Below, piece by piece: positions 1 to 7,839 of a stretch of 64,000 nucleotides of DNA (position 1 is its first letter; each line of letters opens with the position of its first letter). The position numbers and the translations under genes are program-made. This DNA comes from Flavobacterium chryseum (GTDB lineage: Bacteria > Bacteroidota > Bacteroidia > Flavobacteriales > Flavobacteriaceae): contig NZ_SNWW01000004.1 in the NCBI RefSeq assembly GCF_004362015.1, positions 62,001 through 126,000 of the forward strand, in the 5' to 3' direction. A model generated the notes under the pieces. The model saw nothing but the letters and a program-made list of their open reading frames with translations, was not told where the DNA came from and did not search any database.

Positions 1-161
1 TCATGATCAATAATAATTTTCCATTTAATGCAACCGATATTTTTATCGAAGCCGATGGAAAAGAAACCAAGAATGTTTTCCTGAAAAACAATGTTTTTAA
101 CAACGTAACAACGATAGTTAAAAAAGGAAAAGAGCTGGACAAAAAAGCAATTACAGAATAG
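1..161 (+). CDS. C-terminal end of a probable right-handed beta-helix carbohydrate-active protein (partial)
   Basis: An open frame enters from the left edge and stops with TAG at 159-161. The roughly 52 visible residues contain short repeated units rich in Asn, Val and Phe (NNNFPFN, NVFLKNNVFNNV), spaced like rungs of a parallel beta-helix as found in GH28 polygalacturonases and pectate lyases. The gene has the same orientation as the glycoside hydrolase block that follows, which supports a polysaccharide role. No catalytic region is visible, so the family is an inference; another beta-helix protein would look the same. Confidence 0.6.
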   Translation, partial: MINNNFPFNATDIFIEADGKETKNVFLKNNVFNNVTTIVKKGKELDKKAITE

Positions 162-189
162 ACAATTCAAAATAATATGACACAGATTT

Positions 190-235
190 CACGGATTTAC
201 CCAATTTTAATTCGTGCTAATTAGTGAAATCCGTG
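190..235. repeat. Short inverted repeat between the first two genes
   Basis: CACGGATTT at 190-198 is matched by AAATCCGTG at 227-235. The surrounding bases resemble the degenerate ACGGATTT/AAATCCGTG intergenic repeats seen again after the genes ending at 3228 and 6128. It may act as an RNA hairpin between genes. Confidence 0.5.
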
Positions 236-249
236 TTTAATTGGACAAC

Positions 250-1170
250 ATGAAAAAAGTATTCATCATAGTAACATTTTGTCTTTTTGCGATTTCTTAT
301 TCGCAGAAAAAGAAAGACTTATATCTTTTTACGTCGTTCCGCGAACCGGCAACAGAAGGTTTGTATCTGGCATACAGCGAAGACGGTTACAACTGGAAAG
401 GTCTTGAAGGATCATTTTTAAAACCAGAAATTGGCGCAAGCAAAATCATGCGTGATCCATCCATCACAAAAGGTGCAGACGGAACGTATCATTTGGTCTG
501 GACAACAGACTGGAAAGGCGGAAATGGTTTTGGATACGCCAGTTCTAAGGATTTAATTAATTGGTCGAAACAAGAATATATTCCCGTAATGAAAAATGAG
601 CCCGAAGTTGTAAATGTTTGGGCACCGGAGATTTTTTATGATGATGTCAAAAAAGAATACATAATTATTTGGGCATCAACAATTCCGTTTCGATTTGAAA
701 AAGGACAGGAAGAAGAGAAAAATAATCATAGAATGTATTACGTAACAACCAAAGATTTTAAAACATTCTCGGATACAAAATTATATTACGAACCAGGTTT
801 TAGCGTGATCGATTGTGTAATTGTAAAAAAAGCAAAGAAAAATTATGTTTTGGTTTTGAAAGACAACACAAGACCAATGCGCAACATAAAAGTAGCTTTC
901 GGAAAATCGCCTTTAGGACCATTCGGGAAAAGTTCAGAACCTTTTACATCCCATTTATCAGAAGGCCCAACAGTCGTAAAAGTCGATAAAAAATGGCTGA
1001 TTTATTATGATAATTACGGCGAGAAAAATTATAAAGCTTCAAGTACATCAGATTTTGTTCATTTTGAAGATGTTTCTTCAAAAATAAGTCTTCCCGAAGG
1101 TCATAAACACGGAACGATTACAACAATTTCAGAAGACGTTTTAAAAGGTTTAATAGAAAGAAATAAATAA
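250..1170 (+). CDS. Secreted GH43-like five-bladed beta-propeller glycosidase
   Basis: This 306-residue protein starts at the ATG at 250, because the hydrophobic signal peptide begins there and ends near SYSQ; an in-frame TTG at 241 adds only three residues. Family 43-type landmarks are visible in the expected order: MRDPS (Asp near residue 69, candidate general base), WAPE (about 124-127, the position of the transition-state residue) and SEGP (Glu near 238, candidate general acid). The length fits a single catalytic propeller without binding modules. Family members mostly release arabinose, xylose or galactose from side chains. The exact specificity and subfamily cannot be read from the sequence. 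It is the first of a run of secreted hydrolases in the same orientation. Confidence 0.72.
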   Translation: MKKVFIIVTFCLFAISYSQKKKDLYLFTSFREPATEGLYLAYSEDGYNWKGLEGSFLKPEIGASKIMRDPSITKGADGTYHLVWTTDWKGGNGFGYASSKDLINWSKQEYIPVMKNEPEVVNVWAPEIFYDDVKKEYIIIWASTIPFRFEKGQEEEKNNHRMYYVTTKDFKTFSDTKLYYEPGFSVIDCVIVKKAKKNYVLVLKDNTRPMRNIKVAFGKSPLGPFGKSSEPFTSHLSEGPTVVKVDKKWLIYYDNYGEKNYKASSTSDFVHFEDVSSKISLPEGHKHGTITTISEDVLKGLIERNK

Positions 1171-1210
1171 AAAATCTGCTAGATCTGCTAAATCTGCGAG
1201 AGTAATTTTT

Positions 1211-1344
1211 CACGCAGATTTAAAAAGATTAAAGCAGATCAGGCAGATTTTTAATTTTAGTCTGCGTAAATCAAATAAAAGCAGATTGGTAATAATTAAA
1301 ATTATACCAGCGGAAATCAGCTAAAATCAGCCAAAATCTGCGTG
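1211..1344. repeat. Family A intergenic inverted repeat (CACGCAGATT type)
   Basis: The 192-bp gap between 1170 and 1363 is filled by degenerate GCAGATT/AATCTGC units. The outer arms CACGCAGATT (1211-1220) and AATCTGCGTG (1335-1344) are perfect complements. The same motif recurs at 12130-12326 and 54649-54844. Confidence 0.7.
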
Positions 1345-1362
1345 AAACAAAAAACATAAAAA

Positions 1363-3228
1363 ATGATTACTTTCCAAAACATAAAAACCAAAATCTTAAC
1401 TACAACCGCAATTCTTTTGGCTTGCACAGCTGTAAATGCACAGAATGACACAGTTCGTTATGTTGGCAAAACACTTTCAAACGTCGATTATCATCACGGA
1501 CAATTAAGTCCTGCGATTGGCGTTCACGCTACACAAATCATGCGTGCGAGCCGTGAACATCCGGGAAAAGCCGATGGTTTTGGGTGGACATACAATCACC
1601 AACCCATGTTGGCGTATTGGAATAATACGTTCTTTCTACATTATTTGAGCGACCCAACCGGAGAACATATCCCGCCGGGACAAACTTTCCTAATGACTTC
1701 AAAAGATGGTTCGACATGGACAAAACCTGAAGTAATTTTCCCGATTTACAGAATTCCTGATGGATTTAAAAAAGAAGGAGTAGAAGGCGTTGCAAAAAAT
1801 CTGGATGCCGTAATGCACCAACGCATGGGCTTTTATGTTACCTCAGATAAACGCTTATTGGCGATTGGTTATTACGGAATCGCAATGGACGAAAAAGACG
1901 ATCCAAATGACGGAAAAGGAATTGGTCGTGTGGTACGAGAAATTTACAAAGACGGAACTTTTGGACCAATTTACTTTGTTCGTTTTAATAAAAGTTTTAA
2001 TCAAACAAATACAAAATTCCCGTTTTATACCAAAAGCAAAGACAAGAAATTCATCAAAGCTTGCGACGAATTAATGTCTAAACCATTATTGATGCAACAA
2101 TGGGTAGAAGAAGCTGATCGTGATGACGAATTAATTCCGTTAAAAAAACAATTTAAAGCTTTCAATTATTACCATTTACCAAACGGAAATGTAGTGGGTT
2201 TATGGAAATTTGCTCTAACATCAATTAGTAAAGATGAAGGGAAAACATGGGTATATAACCCAACAAGAGCGCCGGGATTTGTAAACAGCAACGCCAAAAT
2301 CTGGGGACAAAAAACATCTGATAATCGTTACGCAACCGTTTATAATCCGTCAGAATATCGTTGGCCACTAGCGATTTCAACCAGCGACGACGGTTTAAAT
2401 TATAAAGATTTATTATTAGTTCACGGAGAAATAAGTCCGATGCGATATGGCGGAAATTATAAATCTGCCGGACCACAATACGTTCGTGGAATTCCCGAAA
2501 CTGACGGAACTCCGCCTGACGGAAAACTTTGGGTAAGTTATAGCGTAAACAAAGAAGACATTTGGGTGGCATCGATTCCAGTTCCGGTTGTGAGTACAGT
2601 TAATGAAGATGTAAAAGAGGTGTTTAATGAACTTGCTGACGGACAAGAATTAAAATTATGGAATACTTATGATTTGTCCTGGGCTTCAACTAAAATTGAA
2701 AAGAAAATCGATGGCAAAAAATGGCTGACTTTAAGAGATCAGGATTTTTTTGATTATGCCAGAGCCGAACGTGTGATTCCGTATGCAGAAAAAATGGAAG
2801 CCACTTTTACCGTAAAACCAGAGCAAAATAATCACGGTTTATTACAAGTTGAATTCCAAAACAAACAAGGAAATCCAGCGGTTCGAATTATTTTTGATTC
2901 AGATGGAAATTTAAAAATAAAAACAGGAGCGCGTTATAACAATATTGCAAAATACGAAGCTAACAAAGAGTATAAAATCACCGTAAAATTAAACGTAAAA
3001 ACCCGCTCGTACACGATAAAAGTAAACGACGAAAAAGAATCAACAAAGATTTTTTATGCTCCGGTTGATGGTTTTGAACGCATAATGTTCAGAACCGGAG
3101 ATCAACGTTTTACACCAAATACAGACACGCCGGCAGACATAGACGATTTTGTTGATTTACCGGAAACAGGAAAATTAATTCCGGAAGCCGTATTTAATAT
3201 TGAATCGTTGATTACGAAAAAGTTATAG
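1363..3228 (+). CDS. Large secreted sialidase-fold (BNR-type) beta-propeller protein with C-terminal beta-sandwich
   Basis: This 621-residue protein has a signal peptide ending near NAQ (residue 27). Residues about 40-430 carry repeated blade-like segments, including Asp-box-like turns (TSKDGSTW, SISKDEGKTW, STSDDGLNY) of the sialidase superfamily. Residues about 440-615 look like a laminarinase-type beta-sandwich. Proteins of this shape in Bacteroidota include families acting on rhamnose-glucuronic acid linkages (GH145 and PL42), and the two neighbouring rhamnosidases make that a reasonable suggestion. I cannot place it in either family or identify catalytic residues. It lies in the same direction as the neighbouring hydrolases and is separated from them by repeat-filled gaps. 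Confidence 0.6.
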   Translation: MITFQNIKTKILTTTAILLACTAVNAQNDTVRYVGKTLSNVDYHHGQLSPAIGVHATQIMRASREHPGKADGFGWTYNHQPMLAYWNNTFFLHYLSDPTGEHIPPGQTFLMTSKDGSTWTKPEVIFPIYRIPDGFKKEGVEGVAKNLDAVMHQRMGFYVTSDKRLLAIGYYGIAMDEKDDPNDGKGIGRVVREIYKDGTFGPIYFVRFNKSFNQTNTKFPFYTKSKDKKFIKACDELMSKPLLMQQWVEEADRDDELIPLKKQFKAFNYYHLPNGNVVGLWKFALTSISKDEGKTWVYNPTRAPGFVNSNAKIWGQKTSDNRYATVYNPSEYRWPLAISTSDDGLNYKDLLLVHGEISPMRYGGNYKSAGPQYVRGIPETDGTPPDGKLWVSYSVNKEDIWVASIPVPVVSTVNEDVKEVFNELADGQELKLWNTYDLSWASTKIEKKIDGKKWLTLRDQDFFDYARAERVIPYAEKMEATFTVKPEQNNHGLLQVEFQNKQGNPAVRIIFDSDGNLKIKTGARYNNIAKYEANKEYKITVKLNVKTRSYTIKVNDEKESTKIFYAPVDGFERIMFRTGDQRFTPNTDTPADIDDFVDLPETGKLIPEAVFNIESLITKKL

Positions 3229-3363
3229 AACGCAGATGATACAGATTCGCTAACGCGAAGACGCGGATAAAAACGGATTTTTTATTCGCTTTGCTAAAAT
3301 CAAATATTTGAAAAATCCGTTTTTATCCGCGTTTTTACGAAGTAAATCCGCTTCATCCGCGTT
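3229..3363. repeat. Family B long imperfect inverted repeat (AACGCGGATGA type), copy 1
   Basis: It starts directly after the stop codon at 3228. The left arm (3229-3282) and right arm (3311-3363) are imperfect complements along about 53 bases, sharing the core CGCGGATAAAAACGGATTT. A related copy lies directly after the next gene, at 6129-6235. Confidence 0.72.
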
Positions 3364-3383
3364 CTAAATCTCAACAATAAGAA

Positions 3384-6128
3384 ATGAAGAATTTACAATA
3401 TATATTATTCCTCTTTTTAATGACATTAGTTTCTAATGCTCAGATTTCCGCTACGCACTTAACCTGCGAAATGGCTGAAAATCCTTTGGCTGTTATTCAA
3501 AATCAGCCAAGATTAAGCTGGCAATTGATTTCTAATAAATTAAATGTTTCACAAACTGCTTATCAGATTTTAGTTTCTTCATCTCAAGAAAAATTAAAGA
3601 AAAATGAAGCCGATGTTTGGGACAGTGGAAAAGTAAATTCAAATAAAAATCTTCAAATCTCTTTTGGCGGAAGCGCATTAAAAAATGAAACCAAATATTT
3701 CTGGAAAATAAAAGTTTGGGATCAGAATAATAAAGTTTCTCAATGGAGTAAAATAGCTTCTTTCAGAATCGCACTTTTAGAATCCGCATTAAATCCAACC
3801 TGGATTGGAGCCATTACAAAAGCCGATAGTCATTTGCCCGAAGGAAGAAATTATCATTCGGCAACCTATAAAAGAGAGAAAAAAGACGCGATAATTAACG
3901 CTTCAGATTCTTTGTCACGCAGAAGTATTATGCTTCGTAAACTATTTTCGGTTACTAAAGAAATCAAAGAAGCCATTGTTTATATTTCCGGTTTAGGACA
4001 TTATGAATTAACTATTAATGGAAAGAAAATCGGCAATAGCGAGTTTGCTCCTTTATGGACAGATTACGATAAAACGGTCAATTATAATACCTACGAATTA
4101 AGTTCAAAAGAATTAGAAAAAGGCGAAAACGTAATTGGAGTTCTTCTAGGAAACGGAATGTACAATACACTTGCCGAAAGATATACCAAGTTTTTTGTGA
4201 GTTTTGGTCCGCCAACTTTATTTTTTAAAATGAAAATTGTTTATAAAGATGGTTCTGAAGAAATCATAAAATCTGATGAAAGCTGGAAATACAGCAAAAG
4301 CCCGATTACGTATAACAGTATTTTTGGAGGAGAAGATTATAACGCCAATTTAGAACAAAAGGGATGGAATGAAATTGGATTCAATGATTCAAACTGGAAA
4401 AAAGTTGTGGTTCAGGAAGCTCCGAAAGGCATTTTAAGAGCGCAAACCGCACCGCCAATTACGATTCAAAAACAATATGAAATTAAAGAAGTAAAAGAAC
4501 TAAAGCCGAACTTTTATGTGTTTAATATGGGACAAAATCTCTCCGGATTTCCAACCATTAAAATAAAGGGAAAAAAAGGGCAAACCGTTCGTGTTTGGGT
4601 TGGCGAAGGTTTAAATGATGACGGAACTATCGGACAAGGAAGATCCGGAAAACCCTATTATTATGACTACACTTTAAAAGGCGAAGGCGTAGAAGAATGG
4701 GAACCAAAATTTAGTTATTACGGGTTTCAATATGTTCAAATTGAAAACATTAATTATAAAAAAATCAAAGATCAAAGTCTGCCGACATTGGTAGATTTAA
4801 AATCAAATTTTATTTATAATTCCGCTGGAGAAGCGGGAACTTTTGAATCTTCAAACCAGATTTTCAATAAAACGCACGAACTGATTAACAACTCGATCAA
4901 AAGTAATTTTCAAAGCGTTTTTACCGATTGTCCGCAACGTGAAAAATTGGGTTGGCTCGAAGAAATCCATTTAAACGGTCCCGGATTAATGTTCAATTAT
5001 AACCTGCAAAGTTTCATTCCGGCAACAATGCAAAATATCTCAGATTCGCAGCGAGAAAACGGTCTGATTCCGACAATAGTTCCGGAATATGTAGTTTTTG
5101 GAGGCGACTTTACCGATTCACCCGAATGGGGCGTAACCGGAGTTATTTTACCCTGGATGTATTATGAATATTATGGAGATGCTTCATTAATAGAAAAATA
5201 TTATCCCGTAATGAAAAAATACGTGGATTATTTAGGAAGCAAAGCAACAAATCATATTGTTTCGCATGGATTAGGCGATTGGTACGATTACGGAACACAC
5301 GCCGCAGGATATTCTAAAAATAGTCCGATTGCACTTTCGGCAACTTCTCATTATTTTTATGGAGCAAATTTGGTAGCAAAAGCCGCAAAATTATTGAACA
5401 AAACAGAAGATATTTCGAAATATGAAACTTTAACTGCTGATATAAAAAATGCTTTTAACAAGGAATTTTTCAATCCCGAAACCAAACAATACGGAACAAA
5501 CAGTCAGTTTAGTAATGCCGTTCCCGTTTTTATGGATATCGTAGAACCCCAATATAAAGCAGCGGTAATGCAGAATTTATTGGCAGATATAAAAGCAAAA
5601 GGAGACAGATTAACAACAGGCGATGTTGGAAACCGCTATTTATTTCAGGCTTTGGCGAGAAATGGCGAAAACGAAATGATGTATAAAATGAACAATCATT
5701 ATGATGCGCCGGGCTATGGTTTTCAGATTAAATTTGGCTTGACCACTTTAACAGAACAATGGGATCCGAGAAAAGGAAATTCATGGAATCATTTTATGAT
5801 GGGACAAATTGAAGAATGGTTTTACCAAAGTCTGGCCGGAATTGTTCCAGACAATCAAAATCCGGGTTTCAAACATTTCTTTATTCAGCCGGAAATTGTG
5901 GGCGATATGACTTTTGTAAAAGCAACTTACAAATCTATTTATGGAAATATTGCTTCGGCCTGGGAGAAAAAAGACGGAAAATTAATCCTGAAAGTTGAAA
6001 TTCCGCTGAATACATCAGCAACAATAAAACTGCCTATCGCTAAGAATTCAGAAATAAAAGTAAATGGCAAATTGACAAAAGATTTAAATTTAGGGTCAGG
6101 AAAATATACAATCGAATGCAAGATATAG
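3384..6128 (+). CDS. Secreted alpha-L-rhamnosidase, GH78 (first copy)
   Basis: The 914-residue protein has a signal peptide ending near SNAQ (about residue 19) and the full GH78 layout: N-terminal fibronectin-like domain (about 25-130), beta-sandwich domains (about 140-480), an (alpha/alpha)6 barrel and a C-terminal beta-sandwich. The conserved acidic motif is DCPQREKLGWLEE at 515-527, which differs from the commoner DCPQRxERxGWxGD form, and the candidate general base is Glu791 in TEQW. The family hydrolyses terminal alpha-L-rhamnose, typically from rhamnogalacturonan. A second GH78 gene lies at 12365 with a canonical motif, so the two probably differ in linkage preference (inference). Confidence 0.92.
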   Translation: MKNLQYILFLFLMTLVSNAQISATHLTCEMAENPLAVIQNQPRLSWQLISNKLNVSQTAYQILVSSSQEKLKKNEADVWDSGKVNSNKNLQISFGGSALKNETKYFWKIKVWDQNNKVSQWSKIASFRIALLESALNPTWIGAITKADSHLPEGRNYHSATYKREKKDAIINASDSLSRRSIMLRKLFSVTKEIKEAIVYISGLGHYELTINGKKIGNSEFAPLWTDYDKTVNYNTYELSSKELEKGENVIGVLLGNGMYNTLAERYTKFFVSFGPPTLFFKMKIVYKDGSEEIIKSDESWKYSKSPITYNSIFGGEDYNANLEQKGWNEIGFNDSNWKKVVVQEAPKGILRAQTAPPITIQKQYEIKEVKELKPNFYVFNMGQNLSGFPTIKIKGKKGQTVRVWVGEGLNDDGTIGQGRSGKPYYYDYTLKGEGVEEWEPKFSYYGFQYVQIENINYKKIKDQSLPTLVDLKSNFIYNSAGEAGTFESSNQIFNKTHELINNSIKSNFQSVFTDCPQREKLGWLEEIHLNGPGLMFNYNLQSFIPATMQNISDSQRENGLIPTIVPEYVVFGGDFTDSPEWGVTGVILPWMYYEYYGDASLIEKYYPVMKKYVDYLGSKATNHIVSHGLGDWYDYGTHAAGYSKNSPIALSATSHYFYGANLVAKAAKLLNKTEDISKYETLTADIKNAFNKEFFNPETKQYGTNSQFSNAVPVFMDIVEPQYKAAVMQNLLADIKAKGDRLTTGDVGNRYLFQALARNGENEMMYKMNNHYDAPGYGFQIKFGLTTLTEQWDPRKGNSWNHFMMGQIEEWFYQSLAGIVPDNQNPGFKHFFIQPEIVGDMTFVKATYKSIYGNIASAWEKKDGKLILKVEIPLNTSATIKLPIAKNSEIKVNGKLTKDLNLGSGKYTIECKI

Positions 6129-6235
6129 AACGCGGATGAGACGGATTCGCTAAAGCGAAGACGCGGATAAAAACGGATTTTTTATTCGGTTTGTCTTACT
6201 TGAGAGATTAAAAAAAATCCATTTTATCCGCGTTC
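6129..6235. repeat. Family B inverted repeat, copy 2
   Basis: It begins directly after the stop codon at 6128 and repeats the first arm of copy 1 almost base for base (AACGCGGATGA, then CGGATTCGC and GACGCGGATAAAAACGG). The complementary arm (about 6210-6235, ATCC...TTATCCGCGTTC) is shorter than in copy 1. Confidence 0.68.
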
Positions 6236-6266
6236 AATTTTAAGCTAGTTTAAAAACAATAAAATA

Positions 6267-7685
6267 ATGAAAATAAAACACATATATATAGCAATTTCAT
6301 TTTTTGCATTGACAATTTCAAATGCACAAATAACTTCTGATGAAAATTTCAGAAAACCCGTTTCCGAAACGATAAAGAAAATCGAAACAGCTTTTCATGT
6401 TACCATAAACGACGACAGAGGTTTATTAAAAGGAAAAGAACTCGATTATGCTGATTGGCGAATTGAGCCCGGAAATCTGGCAATTTCTTTAACCAACATT
6501 TTGGCTCCATTTGAATTAATGTATTTCAAACAACCCGACGGAACTTACATAATCAGAAAATATGAAAACCATAAAGTTTCGGTTGATAAAGGAAAAGAGC
6601 GTTTGAATTATTTGGTGACTTTGTACTCAAATGTATCTGAGTGGGAAGCTCGAAAAAAAGAAATAAAAGCGTGTATGATAACGTCTTTTGGTTTGGATAA
6701 AGCGCCGCCAATGCCAAAATCAAAACCAATCTTAACTCCAAAAAGAATCTACAAAGATTACAGTATTGAAAATATCGGATTAGAAATTTTGCCTGGTGTT
6801 TACGTGACCGGTTCCATTTATAAACCTTATCCTTTAAATAAAAAAGCAGCTATTATTTTAACTCCTGACGGACATTTTGGAGACGGAAGATATAGAAAAG
6901 ACGAACAATACCGTTGCGCTATGATGGCAAAAATGGGTGCTATTGTAGTGAGTTATGATTTATTTGCGTGGGGAGAATCCTTGCTGCAATTTCCGGAAGA
7001 AACTCATAGAAATAGTATCGCTTCAACCGTTCAGGTTTTAAGCGGAATACGATTGTTAGATTATTTGGCAACAACCAAAAATGCTGATGTTTCGAGAGTT
7101 GGTGTTACCGGAGGTTCCGGCGGAGGATCGCACACGATGTTTTTGGCAGCTCTGGATGATCGAATTACAATTTCGGCTCCCGTTGTAATGGTTTCATCTC
7201 ATTTTTCAGGAGGTTGTCCTTGTGAAAGCGGGCGTGGAATTCACCTTTGTGGAAACGGAACCAATAATGCAGAAATTTCAGCAATGATGGCGCCAAAACC
7301 ACAATTGATTGTTTCTGATGGAAAAGACTGGACATTAGCCGTTCCAGAATTAGAATTTCCTTTTATCCAAAGAACGTATGAATTGTACGGAAAAAAAGAT
7401 TTAGTAGAAAATGCTCATTTTGCTAAAGAAGGTCACGATTTTGGAATTTCAAAACGTATGGCATTGTATCCGTTTATGGCTAAATATTTAGGTTTAGATT
7501 TGAATAAAGTGAAGAATGAAAAAGGCGAAATCGACGAATCGACTTGTGTAATTGAACCTTACGATAAATTATATGTTTTTGGAAATAAAGCAGAAAATTT
7601 GCCTAAAAATGCCCTGAAAGATATCAATAAATTGTATGAAATGTTTGGTGAGAAAAATAACAAGATTTACGAGGTTAAGAAGTAA
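6267..7685 (+). CDS. Secreted alpha/beta-hydrolase esterase with N-terminal STN-like domain
   Basis: This 472-residue protein has a signal peptide ending near SNAQ. Residues about 33-95 match the pattern of an STN (secretin/TonB short N-terminal) domain: a helix (IKKIETAF), LLKGKEL, then a Leu-rich helix (ISLTNILAPFELMY) and DGTYII. Residues about 150-440 form an alpha/beta hydrolase with nucleophile elbow GGSGG (Ser284) and a late His390 (EGHDFG), as in acetylxylan-esterase-like proteins. The context predicts deacylation of pectin or another glycan. STN domains normally occur in TonB receptors or secretins, so the fusion is unusual. The substrate is not known. Confidence 0.7.
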   Translation: MKIKHIYIAISFFALTISNAQITSDENFRKPVSETIKKIETAFHVTINDDRGLLKGKELDYADWRIEPGNLAISLTNILAPFELMYFKQPDGTYIIRKYENHKVSVDKGKERLNYLVTLYSNVSEWEARKKEIKACMITSFGLDKAPPMPKSKPILTPKRIYKDYSIENIGLEILPGVYVTGSIYKPYPLNKKAAIILTPDGHFGDGRYRKDEQYRCAMMAKMGAIVVSYDLFAWGESLLQFPEETHRNSIASTVQVLSGIRLLDYLATTKNADVSRVGVTGGSGGGSHTMFLAALDDRITISAPVVMVSSHFSGGCPCESGRGIHLCGNGTNNAEISAMMAPKPQLIVSDGKDWTLAVPELEFPFIQRTYELYGKKDLVENAHFAKEGHDFGISKRMALYPFMAKYLGLDLNKVKNEKGEIDESTCVIEPYDKLYVFGNKAENLPKNALKDINKLYEMFGEKNNKIYEVKK

Positions 7686-7694
7686 AAGAAGTTT

Positions 7695-7821
7695 GCCACG
7701 AATTACGCGAATTTGCACGAATTATTTTTTGCCAAAGATTAAAAAGATTTTTACAAAATAAATTAGAGAAATTGAAATAAAAATTAAAAAGAAATTAGTG
7801 CCAATTTGTGTAATTCGTGGC
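7695..7821. repeat. Family C inverted repeat (GCCACGAATTAC)
   Basis: Twelve-base arms GCCACGAATTAC (7695-7706) and GTAATTCGTGGC (7810-7821) bracket most of the gap between two hydrolase genes. Related CGAATT units lie between the arms. Confidence 0.65.
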
Positions 7822-7839
7822 GAAAAAAAACATAACAAT

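Noticed and set aside
2225..2572. 115-codon minus-strand frame inside the sialidase-fold gene
   Set aside because: It is antisense to well-conserved coding sequence, with no domain pattern.
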